Source: Rufibacter sediminis (GTDB taxonomy: Bacteria > Bacteroidota > Bacteroidia > Cytophagales > Hymenobacteraceae). Taken from it: 64,000 bases of DNA. The stretch lies in the NCBI RefSeq assembly GCF_014269285.1, contig NZ_JACOAF010000044.1, forward strand, positions 1-64,000, read 5' to 3'. A program made the translations under genes and the position numbers. Below, piece after piece: positions 44,060 to 53,165 of the stretch; position 1 is the first letter of the stretch; each line of letters begins with the position of its first letter. Under the pieces are notes generated by a model. The model did no database searches. It was not told where the DNA came from and was given only the letters and a program-made list of their open reading frames with translations.

Positions 44060-45598
44060 TTATTTCCGTTTTCTGGTTTCTTTCAAGAAACGCTGGACTC
44101 CCTTTCTGATCTGTTTGGCCATATTTTCCTGAAACTGGGCGTTAATCAGGAGCTGCTCGTCCTCGGGGTTGGAGCCGAAGGCGGTTTCCACCAGCGCGTT
44201 GGGGAATTCCGTGGGCGCGTTCAGCGCGAAGTTGAAGCCGCCAATGTTCCCGAATTCCTTCAGGCCCAACTGGAGCACGTCTTCGTACAGCGCCTGCGAG
44301 AGTGGCCGGAACGCCAGGTGGCGGTAATAGGTACTGGTGCCTCTCACCTCGGGGCGGCCCGAGGAATTCACGTGCACGCTCACCAGCAGGTCGGGCTGGG
44401 CCTCGCGCAGTTTCTGCAGGCGGGTGGTATTGTCTACCGTGACGTCGGCTTCGCGCGTCATAATCACGGTGGCTTTCTTGCCAGTCAGTTCTTGCTGGAG
44501 CTGCTGCGCGATTTTCAGGGTGATGTCTTTCTCCGGGATGCCGGTTTTGCCGGTAGCGCCCTTGTTGGTGCCGCCGTGGCCCGCGTCCACGGCAATGGTG
44601 AGGTGTTTCAGTTTCAGCTTAGGCGGCTGACGCTTCACTTTTACCACCAATGACGTGCCCTTGTAGCCCACGCTGTAGCCCCAGGCCTGCGGATGTTTCA
44701 GGTCGATGATGACGCGGTACACGTCTGAGGCAATTTGCTGGTACTGCACGTTTTTCACCTCGCGCAGGGTGCGGTGCAGGGTCATCCAGTTGGTGTTGGA
44801 AACGGCCCCGTAAATATCCACGATGATGCGCGCGGGGTCCACGTCCATGTACGAAGTGTAAGGCAGGCGCTGGCCCACCGCCACCCGCACGTAGTCGTAT
44901 TTGCCCTGGGCGCTGTCGCCGGTCACGCTCCAGGAACTGGTGAGGCTCTCGCCGGTGTAGGTGCCGGGTCCTTCCAGTTTCACCTGTTGTTCCGGAATAT
45001 AGGCATTCAGCGTGTTGGATAACCGGATGCGGTAATCGCGGCCTACTTTCCCGTTCACCTGCACCCGCACCAGCGAATCCAGAAAGCCCATCTTGGCACC
45101 GCCCAGGCGGTCTTCGCCCAAACCATAGTTCATGTACGCGTTCTTACTCTGGGTCACGCCATACAGCGGCTGGGCCGGGTTCAAGAGGGTGACTTTGCTG
45201 CTGGTGCTAAACACGTTGTACGGGTACACATCGGTGGTGTCATCTACCAGCACCGGCACGTTCAGGTTGGAAAGTTTGTCGCCGGGTTGCACGATGTAGG
45301 TGCCCGCGTACAGGCCGGTTTCGCCTTTGTTCTGCGCCGCCGGAAGCTCGGGTAATGGGTGTTTGTTCCAGAGGCTCACTTTGAGCCCGGTTCTGGCTTT
45401 CACCCGCACCTGCAGGCGGTCGCCGGGTTGGAGCCACAGTTCGGCATCGGGCTGGGTGCGCACGTATTCCACCTGCAGGGAATCTACTGCGGCGGGCGTA
45501 ATGGTTTTGGTGGCCGGGGCCGATTTTGCTGGACTGGTTTGAGCAACGGCGAACTGGGCGAAGAAACCCAGGAACAGGAGGGGGATACTAAATTTCAT
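44060..45598 (-). CDS. N-acetylmuramoyl-L-alanine amidase (Amidase_3) with AMIN-like domain
   Basis: A 512-residue periplasmic murein amidase. Signal peptide ending AVA before Gln; a beta-rich N-terminal region to about 200; an AMIN-like domain at about 210-315 (YDYVRVAVGQRLPYTSYMD ... RIIVDIYG); and the zinc catalytic domain from about 330, with His in VDAGHGG, Glu in the following segment, His in SVHVNSS and the catalytic Glu in VETAFGSN. AmiA/B/C-type amidases split daughter-cell septa. A promoter is suspected but not clean (TTG, 21 nt, TATATTGC). Confidence 0.92.
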   Translation of the reverse strand: MKFSIPLLFLGFFAQFAVAQTSPAKSAPATKTITPAAVDSLQVEYVRTQPDAELWLQPGDRLQVRVKARTGLKVSLWNKHPLPELPAAQNKGETGLYAGTYIVQPGDKLSNLNVPVLVDDTTDVYPYNVFSTSSKVTLLNPAQPLYGVTQSKNAYMNYGLGEDRLGGAKMGFLDSLVRVQVNGKVGRDYRIRLSNTLNAYIPEQQVKLEGPGTYTGESLTSSWSVTGDSAQGKYDYVRVAVGQRLPYTSYMDVDPARIIVDIYGAVSNTNWMTLHRTLREVKNVQYQQIASDVYRVIIDLKHPQAWGYSVGYKGTSLVVKVKRQPPKLKLKHLTIAVDAGHGGTNKGATGKTGIPEKDITLKIAQQLQQELTGKKATVIMTREADVTVDNTTRLQKLREAQPDLLVSVHVNSSGRPEVRGTSTYYRHLAFRPLSQALYEDVLQLGLKEFGNIGGFNFALNAPTEFPNALVETAFGSNPEDEQLLINAQFQENMAKQIRKGVQRFLKETRKRK

Positions 45599-45670
45599 AA
45601 AAGCAGCTTGTTCAAGCTGGCAATATAAGGCATCTGCTATATTTCTTGCAATCTTCTTTTCCGCCGGGCC

Positions 45671-45705
45671 GTTTTAAGCCCCTTTTCTGAAAAGTGCTTC
45701 AAATC
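45671..45705. repeat. 36-nt palindrome family
   Basis: GTTTTAAGCCCCTTTTC then TGAAAAGTGCTTCAAATC, 35 nt. Confidence 0.75.
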
Positions 45706-45758
45706 TGAATTCGTTTCATACTCCCGATTCCAAGACGCGTTTTCCCTCTGATGAGATA

Positions 45759-45831
45759 GTAGGGGCAATCCCTTGTGGTTGCCCTCATGCGGTTGGTAAC
45801 GTAAAGGGCAACCACAAGGGATTGCCCCTAC
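45759..45831. repeat. Perfect 26-bp inverted repeat (GGGCAACC family)
   Basis: Positions 45759-45784 and 45806-45831 are exact reverse complements across 21 nt. Each arm is the same 26-bp repeat (GGGCAACCAC ... TTGCCCCTAC) found twice in direct orientation at 13284 and 13392. Confidence 0.92.
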
Positions 45832-45894
45832 ATCCTGTTATAGCAGGAAAGTGCATCCACTACAAAGAGGCCGACGGGATGGTAGAGGATTTCT

Positions 45895-45930
45895 GTTTCA
45901 AGCCTGTTTTCAGGAAAAGACCCTTAAAAC
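45895..45930. repeat. 36-nt palindrome family
   Basis: GTTTCAAGCC to ACCCTTAAAAC, exactly 36 nt, directly behind the hairpin at 45935 on the minus strand. Confidence 0.85.
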
Positions 45931-45934
45931 GCAA

Positions 45935-45967
45935 AAACCTGTGAGGTCTCCAAGACCTCACAGGTTT
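45935..45967 (-). terminator. Terminator-like hairpin behind the BNR-protein gene
   Basis: AAACCTGTGAGGTCT pairs perfectly with AGACCTCACAGGTTT across 3 nt; on the minus strand TTTTTG follows. Confidence 0.75.
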
Positions 45968-45976
45968 AAAATTACT

Positions 45977-46000
45977 GGCGCGCTTCTCCAGATTCGTGCC
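45977..46000. repeat. Short GGCGCG...CGTGCC palindrome
   Basis: GGCGCGCTTCT CC AGATTCGTGCC fits the family seen at 17525. A partial second copy (CGTGTCTCCAGACGCGCC) lies at 46012-46029. Confidence 0.6.
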
Positions 46001-46054
46001 TAAGGATGATACGTGTCTCCAGACGCGCCGCGAACCACTAAGTGGGAAGCGGGC

Positions 46055-49000
46055 TTACTTCGTCTCTTTCTTTTCTTTCAGTAGGATGGCGTCCACGTTC
46101 TTGCTCCGGATCAGCTGATTGAGCGCCGGTAAATCCGTGGCGAACACCTGGTTCAGCTTCTTCAGTTGCTCGTCAATCTGGGCCGTCACTTCCTTCTGGA
46201 AGGCGTACATCTGATCCGTGGGCCGGAAATCGCCAACCGAGGCTTGGGAAGCCAGATTGGAAAGTTTATTGTTCAACCGAATGGGGTAGTTCAAAGGGTC
46301 CTGTCCGCTGCGGTTCTTGGTTTGGTAGAGCGTTTCCTCCACCTCGGTCATTTTCTGGTTCATGGCCTTGGCGGCATCCAGCACATCTTTCATCTCCGGT
46401 TTACCCTGGAAGCGAGCGGTGACGCCGTTGATCTGGGTGCGGGCCTCGCGGATTTTGCTGATGGCGTCGTGCGTTTCGGTGAGTTTATCGCGCACGCTGA
46501 GCAGGAAGGCTTGTTGCGCCTGCAGATCGGCGAGCGATGTCTGGCTGCGTGGGTCCTGCAAGATGACAAATTCAGTTTCCTGCGGCTGTCCGTTCACGGT
46601 TAAGCGGGCTTTGTAGGTGCCGGGAATGGCTTTTGGGCCCTGGGTGCCGCCGCCCCACAGGATCATGCCTTCAAAGCGCGAGGCCTCGGGATAGGTCATG
46701 TTCCAGACAAAGCGGTTTAGGCCGGTTTTTGCCTCCAGTTTATCAGCGGCTTCTTTGGCGCCGTAAGTATATTTTTTGATCAGCTTGCCGCCTTTCTCCA
46801 GAATCTCTAGGGCTATTTTGGAGGTGGTGTCTGGCGCGGTAGGCAAATAGAAATGCACCATGACGCCACCCGGGTGGTTCTGGCCTTCAAACTTAGCATT
46901 CGCAAAGTTTCCGCCGGTCATCTTATAAGTAGGCATGGGTTTGAACAGGTGCGCCTTACTATCAGCTAACTGTGGCGTTAACTGGTGCAGGAGCGTTAAA
47001 TCATCGATGATCCAGAAGCCCCGGCCCTGAGTAGCAGCAATGAGGTTGTCGTTCTTGATGGTCAAATCCGTGATGGGCACCAGCGGAAGGTTCAGGCGGA
47101 ACGGTTTCCAGGAAGCGCCGTCGTTGAACGAGACGTACATACCGTACTCGGTACCGGCGTACAGTAAACCAGCTCTTTTTGGGTCTACGCGCACTACGCG
47201 GGTAAAGTGCGTGGCCGGAATGCCATTGGTGATTTTCGTCCAGCTTTTCCCGTAATCCGTGGTCTTGAAAAGCAGTGGCTGGAAATCGCCGGTTTTGTAG
47301 AGCGTGGCCGCCATGTACATCACGCCTTTCTGGGTAGGGTGCGGGTCTACGCTGTTAATCATGCTCCACTCCGGCAAGGCTTTGGGCGTGACGTTGGTCC
47401 AGGTTTTGCCGGCATCGCGGGTCACGTGCACCAGGCCGTCATCGGAACCCGTCCAAATGACGCCTTCCTCCGCCGGGGATTCCATGGCCGCGAAGATGGT
47501 GCCGTAGTACTCCACGCTGGTATTGTCTTTGGTAATCGGTCCGCCGGATGGTCCCAACTTGGTTTTGTCGTTGCGCGTTAAATCCGGGCTGATGACTTCC
47601 CAGCTTTGGCCTTCGTTCGTGGTCACGTGCACGTGGTTAGATGTGGTGTAGAGCCTGTTCGCGTTGTGCGGCGAGAAGAAGATAGGGAAGTTCCACTGGA
47701 AACGGTACTTCATGCCCTCGGCCCCGTGGCCCATGGGATTGTCTGGCCACACGTTGATGGTGCGCTCAAAGCCGGTTTTATGGTCTAACCGGCCAATAAA
47801 GCCGCCATAGTTTCCGCCGTACACAATCTCGGGGTCTTTGGGGTTCACGGCAATGTGCGCGCTTTCAGAACCTGCCGTTTCTTCCCAGTCGTGTAACCCA
47901 ATGCTGCGGCCGCTGGTGCGGCTGGCAATTCTAACGGCGCTGTTATCTTGTTGGGCGCCGTAGATGCGGTACGGGAAAGCGTTATCGGTGACCACGCGGT
48001 AGAACTGGCCGGTAGGCTGGTTGTCAGGCGTGCTCCAGTTCTCGCCGCCGTCAAAGCTGACCTGCGCGCCGCCGTCATCCGCCAGGATCATGCGCTTGGG
48101 GTCTTCCGGAGCAATCCACAAGTCGTGGTGGTCTGAGTGCGGGGTAGCGATGGATCTAAACGTTTTGCCGCCGTCAGTGGAGTGATGGTTCCCCACGTTG
48201 AGCACGTACACGCCATCCAGGTTTTGCGGATCGGCGTAGAGGCGGGTGTAGTACCAGGCGCGTTGGCGCAGGCTGCGGTCTTCGTTCACTTTGGTCCAGG
48301 TTTCGCCGCCGTTTTCAGAGCGGAACAAACCGCCGTCCTCGGCTTCCACCAAAGCCCACACGCGCTGGTTGTTCACCGGCGAAACGGTCACCCCAATGAT
48401 GCCCAAGGTGCCTTTGGGTAAGCCGGTGGCGCGGGAGATTTCTTTCCAGGTGTCGCCGCCATCGGTGCTTTTCCAGATGCCCGAACCAGGTCCGCCAGAG
48501 GAAAGGTTGTAGGGCGTGCGCTGTACCCGCCAGGAGGTGGCGTACAGGTTTCTGGGGTTTACCGGGTCAATGGTCAGGTCTACCATGCCTACCTCGTTGT
48601 TCACGAACAGCACGCGCTCCCAGTTCTTGCCGCCGTCTTTGGAACGGTACACGCCACGCATGTCATTAGGCGCATAGATGTTGCCCATCGCCGCGGCGTA
48701 CACCAGATCAGGGTTCTTGGGGTGAATGCGTACGCGCGAGATGTGCTTGGAGTCTTTCAGGCCGATGTGTTTCCAGGTCAACCCCGCATCCTCTGACTTC
48801 CACATGCCAAAACCCGAGGACACGTTGCCGCGCACGGTTTTCTCGCCTTCGCCCACGTAAATCACGTTAGGGTCGGCCTCGCTCACGGCCACCGCGCCAA
48901 TGGAACCCCCGAAGTACTTGTCAGAGATGTTTTCCCAACTGGCCCCGCCGTCTTTGGTGCGCCACACGCCGCCGCCGGTAGCCCCAAAGTAATAGAGGTT

Positions 49001-49243
49001 CGGTTTGCCCGGTACACCGGTCACGGTAGCCGAACGCCCGCCACGGTACGGCCCGATGGAACGCCAGGTCATGCCGTTGTACAGTTTCTCAGGATAAGGG
49101 TCTTGCGCGGCTTTCTTGTTCTTGGCCGTGCTGGATTTCGGCTTTTTCTGGGCCTCGGCGGCGAAGGGCGTCAAAAAGGTCAGGCCGCTCAGCAGCAAGG
49201 GAAGGCACTGCCGGAAGAACCGGGTGGAGTAGGGGTGTTGCAT
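46055..49243 (-). CDS. Sortilin/VPS10-like BNR-repeat exported protein
   Basis: A 1062-residue exported protein. ATG at 49243 chosen, 25 codons inside the longest frame, giving a signal peptide ...TPFAAEA before Gln. Residues of about 40-740 form BNR/Asp-box beta-propellers: many copies of SxDGGxxW (TKDGGASWENI, SKDGGKNWERV, STDGGDTWKEI, SENGGETWTKV, TRDAGKTWTNV, TTDYGKSWTKI). The rest (about 760-1062) is a small beta domain and a helical tail with a Gln/Lys-rich end. Often annotated as a glycosyl hydrolase or VPS10 protein, but no catalytic residues can be named. No T9SS sorting domain. Function unknown. Confidence 0.85.
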   Translation of the reverse strand: MQHPYSTRFFRQCLPLLLSGLTFLTPFAAEAQKKPKSSTAKNKKAAQDPYPEKLYNGMTWRSIGPYRGGRSATVTGVPGKPNLYYFGATGGGVWRTKDGGASWENISDKYFGGSIGAVAVSEADPNVIYVGEGEKTVRGNVSSGFGMWKSEDAGLTWKHIGLKDSKHISRVRIHPKNPDLVYAAAMGNIYAPNDMRGVYRSKDGGKNWERVLFVNNEVGMVDLTIDPVNPRNLYATSWRVQRTPYNLSSGGPGSGIWKSTDGGDTWKEISRATGLPKGTLGIIGVTVSPVNNQRVWALVEAEDGGLFRSENGGETWTKVNEDRSLRQRAWYYTRLYADPQNLDGVYVLNVGNHHSTDGGKTFRSIATPHSDHHDLWIAPEDPKRMILADDGGAQVSFDGGENWSTPDNQPTGQFYRVVTDNAFPYRIYGAQQDNSAVRIASRTSGRSIGLHDWEETAGSESAHIAVNPKDPEIVYGGNYGGFIGRLDHKTGFERTINVWPDNPMGHGAEGMKYRFQWNFPIFFSPHNANRLYTTSNHVHVTTNEGQSWEVISPDLTRNDKTKLGPSGGPITKDNTSVEYYGTIFAAMESPAEEGVIWTGSDDGLVHVTRDAGKTWTNVTPKALPEWSMINSVDPHPTQKGVMYMAATLYKTGDFQPLLFKTTDYGKSWTKITNGIPATHFTRVVRVDPKRAGLLYAGTEYGMYVSFNDGASWKPFRLNLPLVPITDLTIKNDNLIAATQGRGFWIIDDLTLLHQLTPQLADSKAHLFKPMPTYKMTGGNFANAKFEGQNHPGGVMVHFYLPTAPDTTSKIALEILEKGGKLIKKYTYGAKEAADKLEAKTGLNRFVWNMTYPEASRFEGMILWGGGTQGPKAIPGTYKARLTVNGQPQETEFVILQDPRSQTSLADLQAQQAFLLSVRDKLTETHDAISKIREARTQINGVTARFQGKPEMKDVLDAAKAMNQKMTEVEETLYQTKNRSGQDPLNYPIRLNNKLSNLASQASVGDFRPTDQMYAFQKEVTAQIDEQLKKLNQVFATDLPALNQLIRSKNVDAILLKEKKETK

Positions 49244-49325
49244 GTAGCTTTGTTTGTTTGGGTAGTAGTTGGAACGGAGGCAATAAGCTACTGAAAAATA
49301 GTTAAATGGCAGGAGCAAGCGCCTT

Positions 49326-49361
49326 GTTTTTAGCCTGTTTTCAGAAAAAAGCCCTTAAAAC
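49326..49361. repeat. 36-nt palindrome family
   Basis: GTTTTTAGCC to GCCCTTAAAAC, exactly 36 nt, 10 nt behind the DUF3999 stop on the minus strand. Confidence 0.88.
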
Positions 49362-49371
49362 GGAAGAGACT

Positions 49372-50619
49372 TTACCCCTTCTTCTCCATGTCGCGCAGCA
49401 GTTTGATGGTCATGTAGCCGAGGCCTATCGCCAGCACGGCAATGGCGGCCCAGATCAGGAGCCTGGAGCTTTGGGGCCGTTTTTCAGATTTCGGGGGTAA
49501 AAGAGAGCGGATGTTCTGCACCTGAAGCACGGGGATATCCTGGGGAATGCTGTCCTGAAAGAACTGCAGGTCATAGTCCGGGGCATTCAGCTTCTCGTTC
49601 CCGAAGCGCAGCGTGTAAAGCTGATTTGGCTCCAATGCCGCGATTAAATAACGGTTCAGTTGCAGCACCCGCACCGAGTCAATGGTGAGCGGCGGATTAT
49701 CGGCGTTCTCAATCTGGATGATCAGTTCGTTTACCTTTCGGTGGGGCAGGTCCAGCACGGCCGGAGCGTTGGAACTGAGCAGCAGCGGCTCTGAAACCTC
49801 TCTCATCCGCCTCCGGCGGGGTCTTTTCAAGCGGCGTTTGTACACCTGCTGCTTGCCCAGGACTACTTTGCCAGACCGATGGTAGAGTTGCGGGGCCGTG
49901 ATGTGGAAGACCACTTGCTCAGGGTACACCGGCTGCCCGAATTTCAGGCGAAGATAGGTGGTGTGGTTTTCTGCGCTATCTGTACGGCTGAGCGTCTGGA
50001 TGGGAATGCGGGTGTACTTGCCGGCCTCTGAATAGGTGTCATAGTAGCCAGCCTGCAGAATGTTAAGCGGAGCGCTCACGGAATCGTTGAGCTGAAGCCG
50101 GAAGAAGCGGTAATTGCTCAAGGGGAAGTCCAGCAACTTGACCTCGGCAGTGCTTTGCGTGCTCCGGATGGCGTAAAGCAAATCCCGCTCTTTGAGCACG
50201 TACCAGTTCTGCCGGTCATCGCTGCCGCTCAAGGATACCTGTTTCCGGACCTCGGCGTTGCCAATCAATAGGCTGATGTTGTTTATGCGCCGTTTTTCAG
50301 GATTGTGCACCAAAACCTCTGATACGCCACCTGGGCGACGTTCGTAGCTCAGAATCTGGTAGGGCTTGAACAAGGTTCGGTACAGCACGGGCACCTCGGT
50401 GCGCACCAGGTAGGGCACCGGCTGATTTTTGGGGCCAAACAACCGGAGGTCCTCCAGATCGGGTTGCGCATACCCCGTGATCTGCGGCGACAGCAGGATG
50501 CGGTGATAACCCGGTTGCGTGGCGGGGGCCACCTGCGTTTGCCAGGCAAAGTCCTGCGCGCGGGCGGGCAGCAGTTGCCCCAGCATTCCGGCTAAAAAGA
50601 ACAGCAGCTTACTCTTCAT
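49372..50619 (-). CDS. DUF3999 family exported protein
   Basis: A 415-residue protein of unknown function. Signal peptide ending ARA before Gln; an extracytoplasmic all-beta part with discoidin-like strands (YRFFRLQLNDSVSAPLNI, LIIQIENADNPPL); and one C-terminal membrane helix (LLIWAAIAVLAIGLGYMTIKLL) with a short charged tail. It begins inside the end of the DUF2339 gene (11-nt overlap), so both are co-expressed. The two families often sit together, which suggests one envelope complex; the task of that complex is not known to me. Confidence 0.83.
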   Translation of the reverse strand: MKSKLLFFLAGMLGQLLPARAQDFAWQTQVAPATQPGYHRILLSPQITGYAQPDLEDLRLFGPKNQPVPYLVRTEVPVLYRTLFKPYQILSYERRPGGVSEVLVHNPEKRRINNISLLIGNAEVRKQVSLSGSDDRQNWYVLKERDLLYAIRSTQSTAEVKLLDFPLSNYRFFRLQLNDSVSAPLNILQAGYYDTYSEAGKYTRIPIQTLSRTDSAENHTTYLRLKFGQPVYPEQVVFHITAPQLYHRSGKVVLGKQQVYKRRLKRPRRRRMREVSEPLLLSSNAPAVLDLPHRKVNELIIQIENADNPPLTIDSVRVLQLNRYLIAALEPNQLYTLRFGNEKLNAPDYDLQFFQDSIPQDIPVLQVQNIRSLLPPKSEKRPQSSRLLIWAAIAVLAIGLGYMTIKLLRDMEKKG

Positions 50620-53065
50620 GCGAAGCGGGCGTTGGGTCTGGCGGAGTAGTTTCTCCTTCTAAAATCAGGTTTTTGAGCTTCTGGTACATAAACGAAATCA
50701 CCAGCAGCAGCACGCCCAGGCAGATGAAGGCCGCAATCTTGCCGCCCTCCGACATATCCCGCACATCAAACAGGAAGAGCTTAAGCAGCGTGAGGAAAAA
50801 CAGGGTGAGCGAAATAATGCGCAGCGTTTTGATCTTGCGGGACATGCCCACCATCATCAGGGCGAAGGAAATAACGCCCCACAGAATAGGAAAGCCTATC
50901 TTGCGGATGTGGCTCATGCTTTCATGCAACTCAGCCGATGCGGGATGCGATTTTAGCAGCCACAGATGCACCAACTCAAAACTCAGCATAAAAACACCCG
51001 CCGCACTCGCCAGCCACAGGCTAATTTTCCCCAGTCTACTGGCAAACCCGAATTGCTGCTGCACCTTTTTGAGTACCGTCGCCAATAAAACAATCAATGT
51101 GAACAGCGGCAGATAATGGCTGAGGAAAGCGGCCAAGGTCTCAGTCTGGTTGAACAGATAGCCGTTCCGGAGGTAACTCGCCGACGGTTGCAGATTAGTG
51201 AGATACGCCAGCAAGCCAATTACGGCCAAGCCCATGACCATTCTGCCGTACAGCGGGTTAAGTAAACGGCGGCTCCACCACAGTAAACCCAGCAGGAACA
51301 AATAATGGAAGAAGCCGAGCACCTGTATCTGGACGTCTACGCTCCAGGTGGAGTGGGTCAGTTGGTGCTGTAGCTCTAGCAATAGCACCAGGTATAGGAA
51401 AACCACGAGTAAAATACCCACCACCGTCCGGTAAGAAGTCATGAACCTGCCTTGCAGAGCATCATTGTTTTCGCGGGCCAGCAGCCACCAGGTGCCCGCC
51501 AGCGAGCCGACCACCACTACGCCGGTGATGAAAAGCTTGTTCAGGAGCAGCGGCAAACCCTCGCGGGAAATGGAATAGTCCAGCCAGTCCATGGCCAGGC
51601 TGCCCAGCATCAGGAACAGCACCAACACCGAAGCGTATTTGATCAGCTGAATGCCGGATCGCTGCGAGAGCCACAGCAACAACACCGCCTCCAGCGCCCA
51701 GAACAGCGTGATGTAATTCCCTTCCAGCTGAATAGGCGCCGATAAACTCAGGAACGTGAGCACCAACCCGATGAGCAGGTACACCAGGTTGCGGTCTACG
51801 CGCTGACTGCGGTAGAGCCCGTACGCGAACGCAAAGTTGAAAACGCCCAGCAGAATGGTGAACAAGCCCCGGTAACTGCCTTCCGCCAGGTGTGACATCA
51901 CGTACATGCCCACGCCATAGTCCAGGAACGTATTGCTCAGCAGCATCATGATCTCGGGACCCGTGAATCTACGGCGCTCCTTCACGTTGTAGATGATGGT
52001 CATCCCGAAGAACACCAGGTAAAACAGCGTCGCGAACACCAGCGCACCCACGTATGGCGGGTTCACCATGCCCACCACCCGCGTGCCAAACCAGCTGCCG
52101 TACAACAGAATGGTAAATCCGTAAGCGATGAGATTGAGTAGGTTCCACTTCTTGAAGTACGCCAGCACCAGAATACCCACGTTCAGGAGCAAAATGAAAA
52201 CGAACAGCACCACGTAATTGCCCTCGCCGGTACTCACCATGAACGGGCTCCCAAAGCCGCCAATCAAAGCCAACACCGCCAACTCCATGCGGTCATAGGC
52301 CATGGCCAGGAAGATGGTAAAGCCTGTAATGCCCACCATCAAAAGAAACGCCACCGTCTGGCTGAAAATCTGGTATTCGTGAAAAGCAATGGCGATGGTA
52401 AAGTACAAGACCGCCATGCCGCCGCCAATGAGCACCGAGCTGAAGGCTTTGTATTCTCTTCTAAGCCGGTGCGCCACGCCCAGCAAGGCACCGCCCGCCA
52501 GCAAGCCAATGGCCACGCGGCCCACTTCGTTGATCCAGTCCTGGTCAATGGCGTACTTCACGAAGAACCCGATGCCCAGCACCAGAATAGCGATACCCAG
52601 TTTGTTGATCAGGTTCTCCCCGATGAACTTCTCCCAGTCCAGTTTTCGGGAAAAGAAGGAAGGTTTCTCCGAGTCCAGATCCTGGAAAACGGATGTAGGT
52701 TCAGTCGCGGTGAAGGCCGCCAGAGGAGTTGAGGCCGGAACTGCGGCTGGAATGGGCATCTCAGCTGGTCTTTTCGCCGGAGCAGGAGCCAAGGGTTTCA
52801 CCACCGGGGACGGAATAGGAGCTGGCGGGGCGGGTACCGGAGGTGTTGCGGGAAATGGTTCAGCGGAGATAGCATCTCGCACGGTTGCGGCCTGAGCAGC
52901 ATCTACAGGCGGACGAACCGGCGAACGGCTGATCTGCTCCCGCAAGCGGGCCAGTTCTTCCTGTACTTCCTGCAAGTCGCGGTGGTGCTGCAGAAAATGG
53001 TTCGATATCCTGGTTCCAAACCAGAGCGCCAGCCCCACCAACACCAAAAGCAGAAATACCTCCAT
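50609..53065 (-). CDS. DUF2339 family polytopic membrane protein
   Basis: An 818-residue inner-membrane protein. N-terminal helix MEVFLLLVLVGLALWFG; a short coiled coil (HHRDLQEVQEELARLREQI); a Pro/Ala-rich linker at about 60-125; the conserved entry block LDWEKFIGENLINKLGIAILVLGIGFFVKYAID; then more than twenty hydrophobic segments to the end. Function unknown. Coupled to the DUF3999 gene by overlap. A 9-bp inverted repeat lies 25 nt upstream of the start. Confidence 0.85.
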   Translation of the reverse strand: MEVFLLLVLVGLALWFGTRISNHFLQHHRDLQEVQEELARLREQISRSPVRPPVDAAQAATVRDAISAEPFPATPPVPAPPAPIPSPVVKPLAPAPAKRPAEMPIPAAVPASTPLAAFTATEPTSVFQDLDSEKPSFFSRKLDWEKFIGENLINKLGIAILVLGIGFFVKYAIDQDWINEVGRVAIGLLAGGALLGVAHRLRREYKAFSSVLIGGGMAVLYFTIAIAFHEYQIFSQTVAFLLMVGITGFTIFLAMAYDRMELAVLALIGGFGSPFMVSTGEGNYVVLFVFILLLNVGILVLAYFKKWNLLNLIAYGFTILLYGSWFGTRVVGMVNPPYVGALVFATLFYLVFFGMTIIYNVKERRRFTGPEIMMLLSNTFLDYGVGMYVMSHLAEGSYRGLFTILLGVFNFAFAYGLYRSQRVDRNLVYLLIGLVLTFLSLSAPIQLEGNYITLFWALEAVLLLWLSQRSGIQLIKYASVLVLFLMLGSLAMDWLDYSISREGLPLLLNKLFITGVVVVGSLAGTWWLLARENNDALQGRFMTSYRTVVGILLVVFLYLVLLLELQHQLTHSTWSVDVQIQVLGFFHYLFLLGLLWWSRRLLNPLYGRMVMGLAVIGLLAYLTNLQPSASYLRNGYLFNQTETLAAFLSHYLPLFTLIVLLATVLKKVQQQFGFASRLGKISLWLASAAGVFMLSFELVHLWLLKSHPASAELHESMSHIRKIGFPILWGVISFALMMVGMSRKIKTLRIISLTLFFLTLLKLFLFDVRDMSEGGKIAAFICLGVLLLVISFMYQKLKNLILEGETTPPDPTPASHEE

Positions 53066-53090
53066 AAAAGCCTGTTATAGTCTAGGCTCT

Positions 53091-53115
53091 ATATTACAAT
53101 TTTATCTTGTAATAT
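53091..53115. promoter_or_regulatory. Possible operator upstream of the DUF2339-DUF3999 genes
   Basis: ATATTACAA, 7 nt, TTGTAATAT: a perfect 9-bp inverted repeat 25-50 nt upstream of the DUF2339 start. No terminator-type GC stem, so a regulator-binding site is the better guess. Confidence 0.35.
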
Positions 53116-53165
53116 AATGGGCAGAGAAAATGCATTGGTGCGGAGAAGGGCTGGCGCTCGGGTTT

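Larger units (their letters stand above)
45599..46054. other. Repeat-filled spacer between amidase and BNR-protein genes
   Basis: A 456-nt spacer without a gene. From left to right: 36-nt palindrome, perfect inverted pair of the 26-bp repeat, a second 36-nt palindrome, a terminator-like hairpin, and two short GGCGCG-type palindromes. Very little of it is unstructured. Confidence 0.85.
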
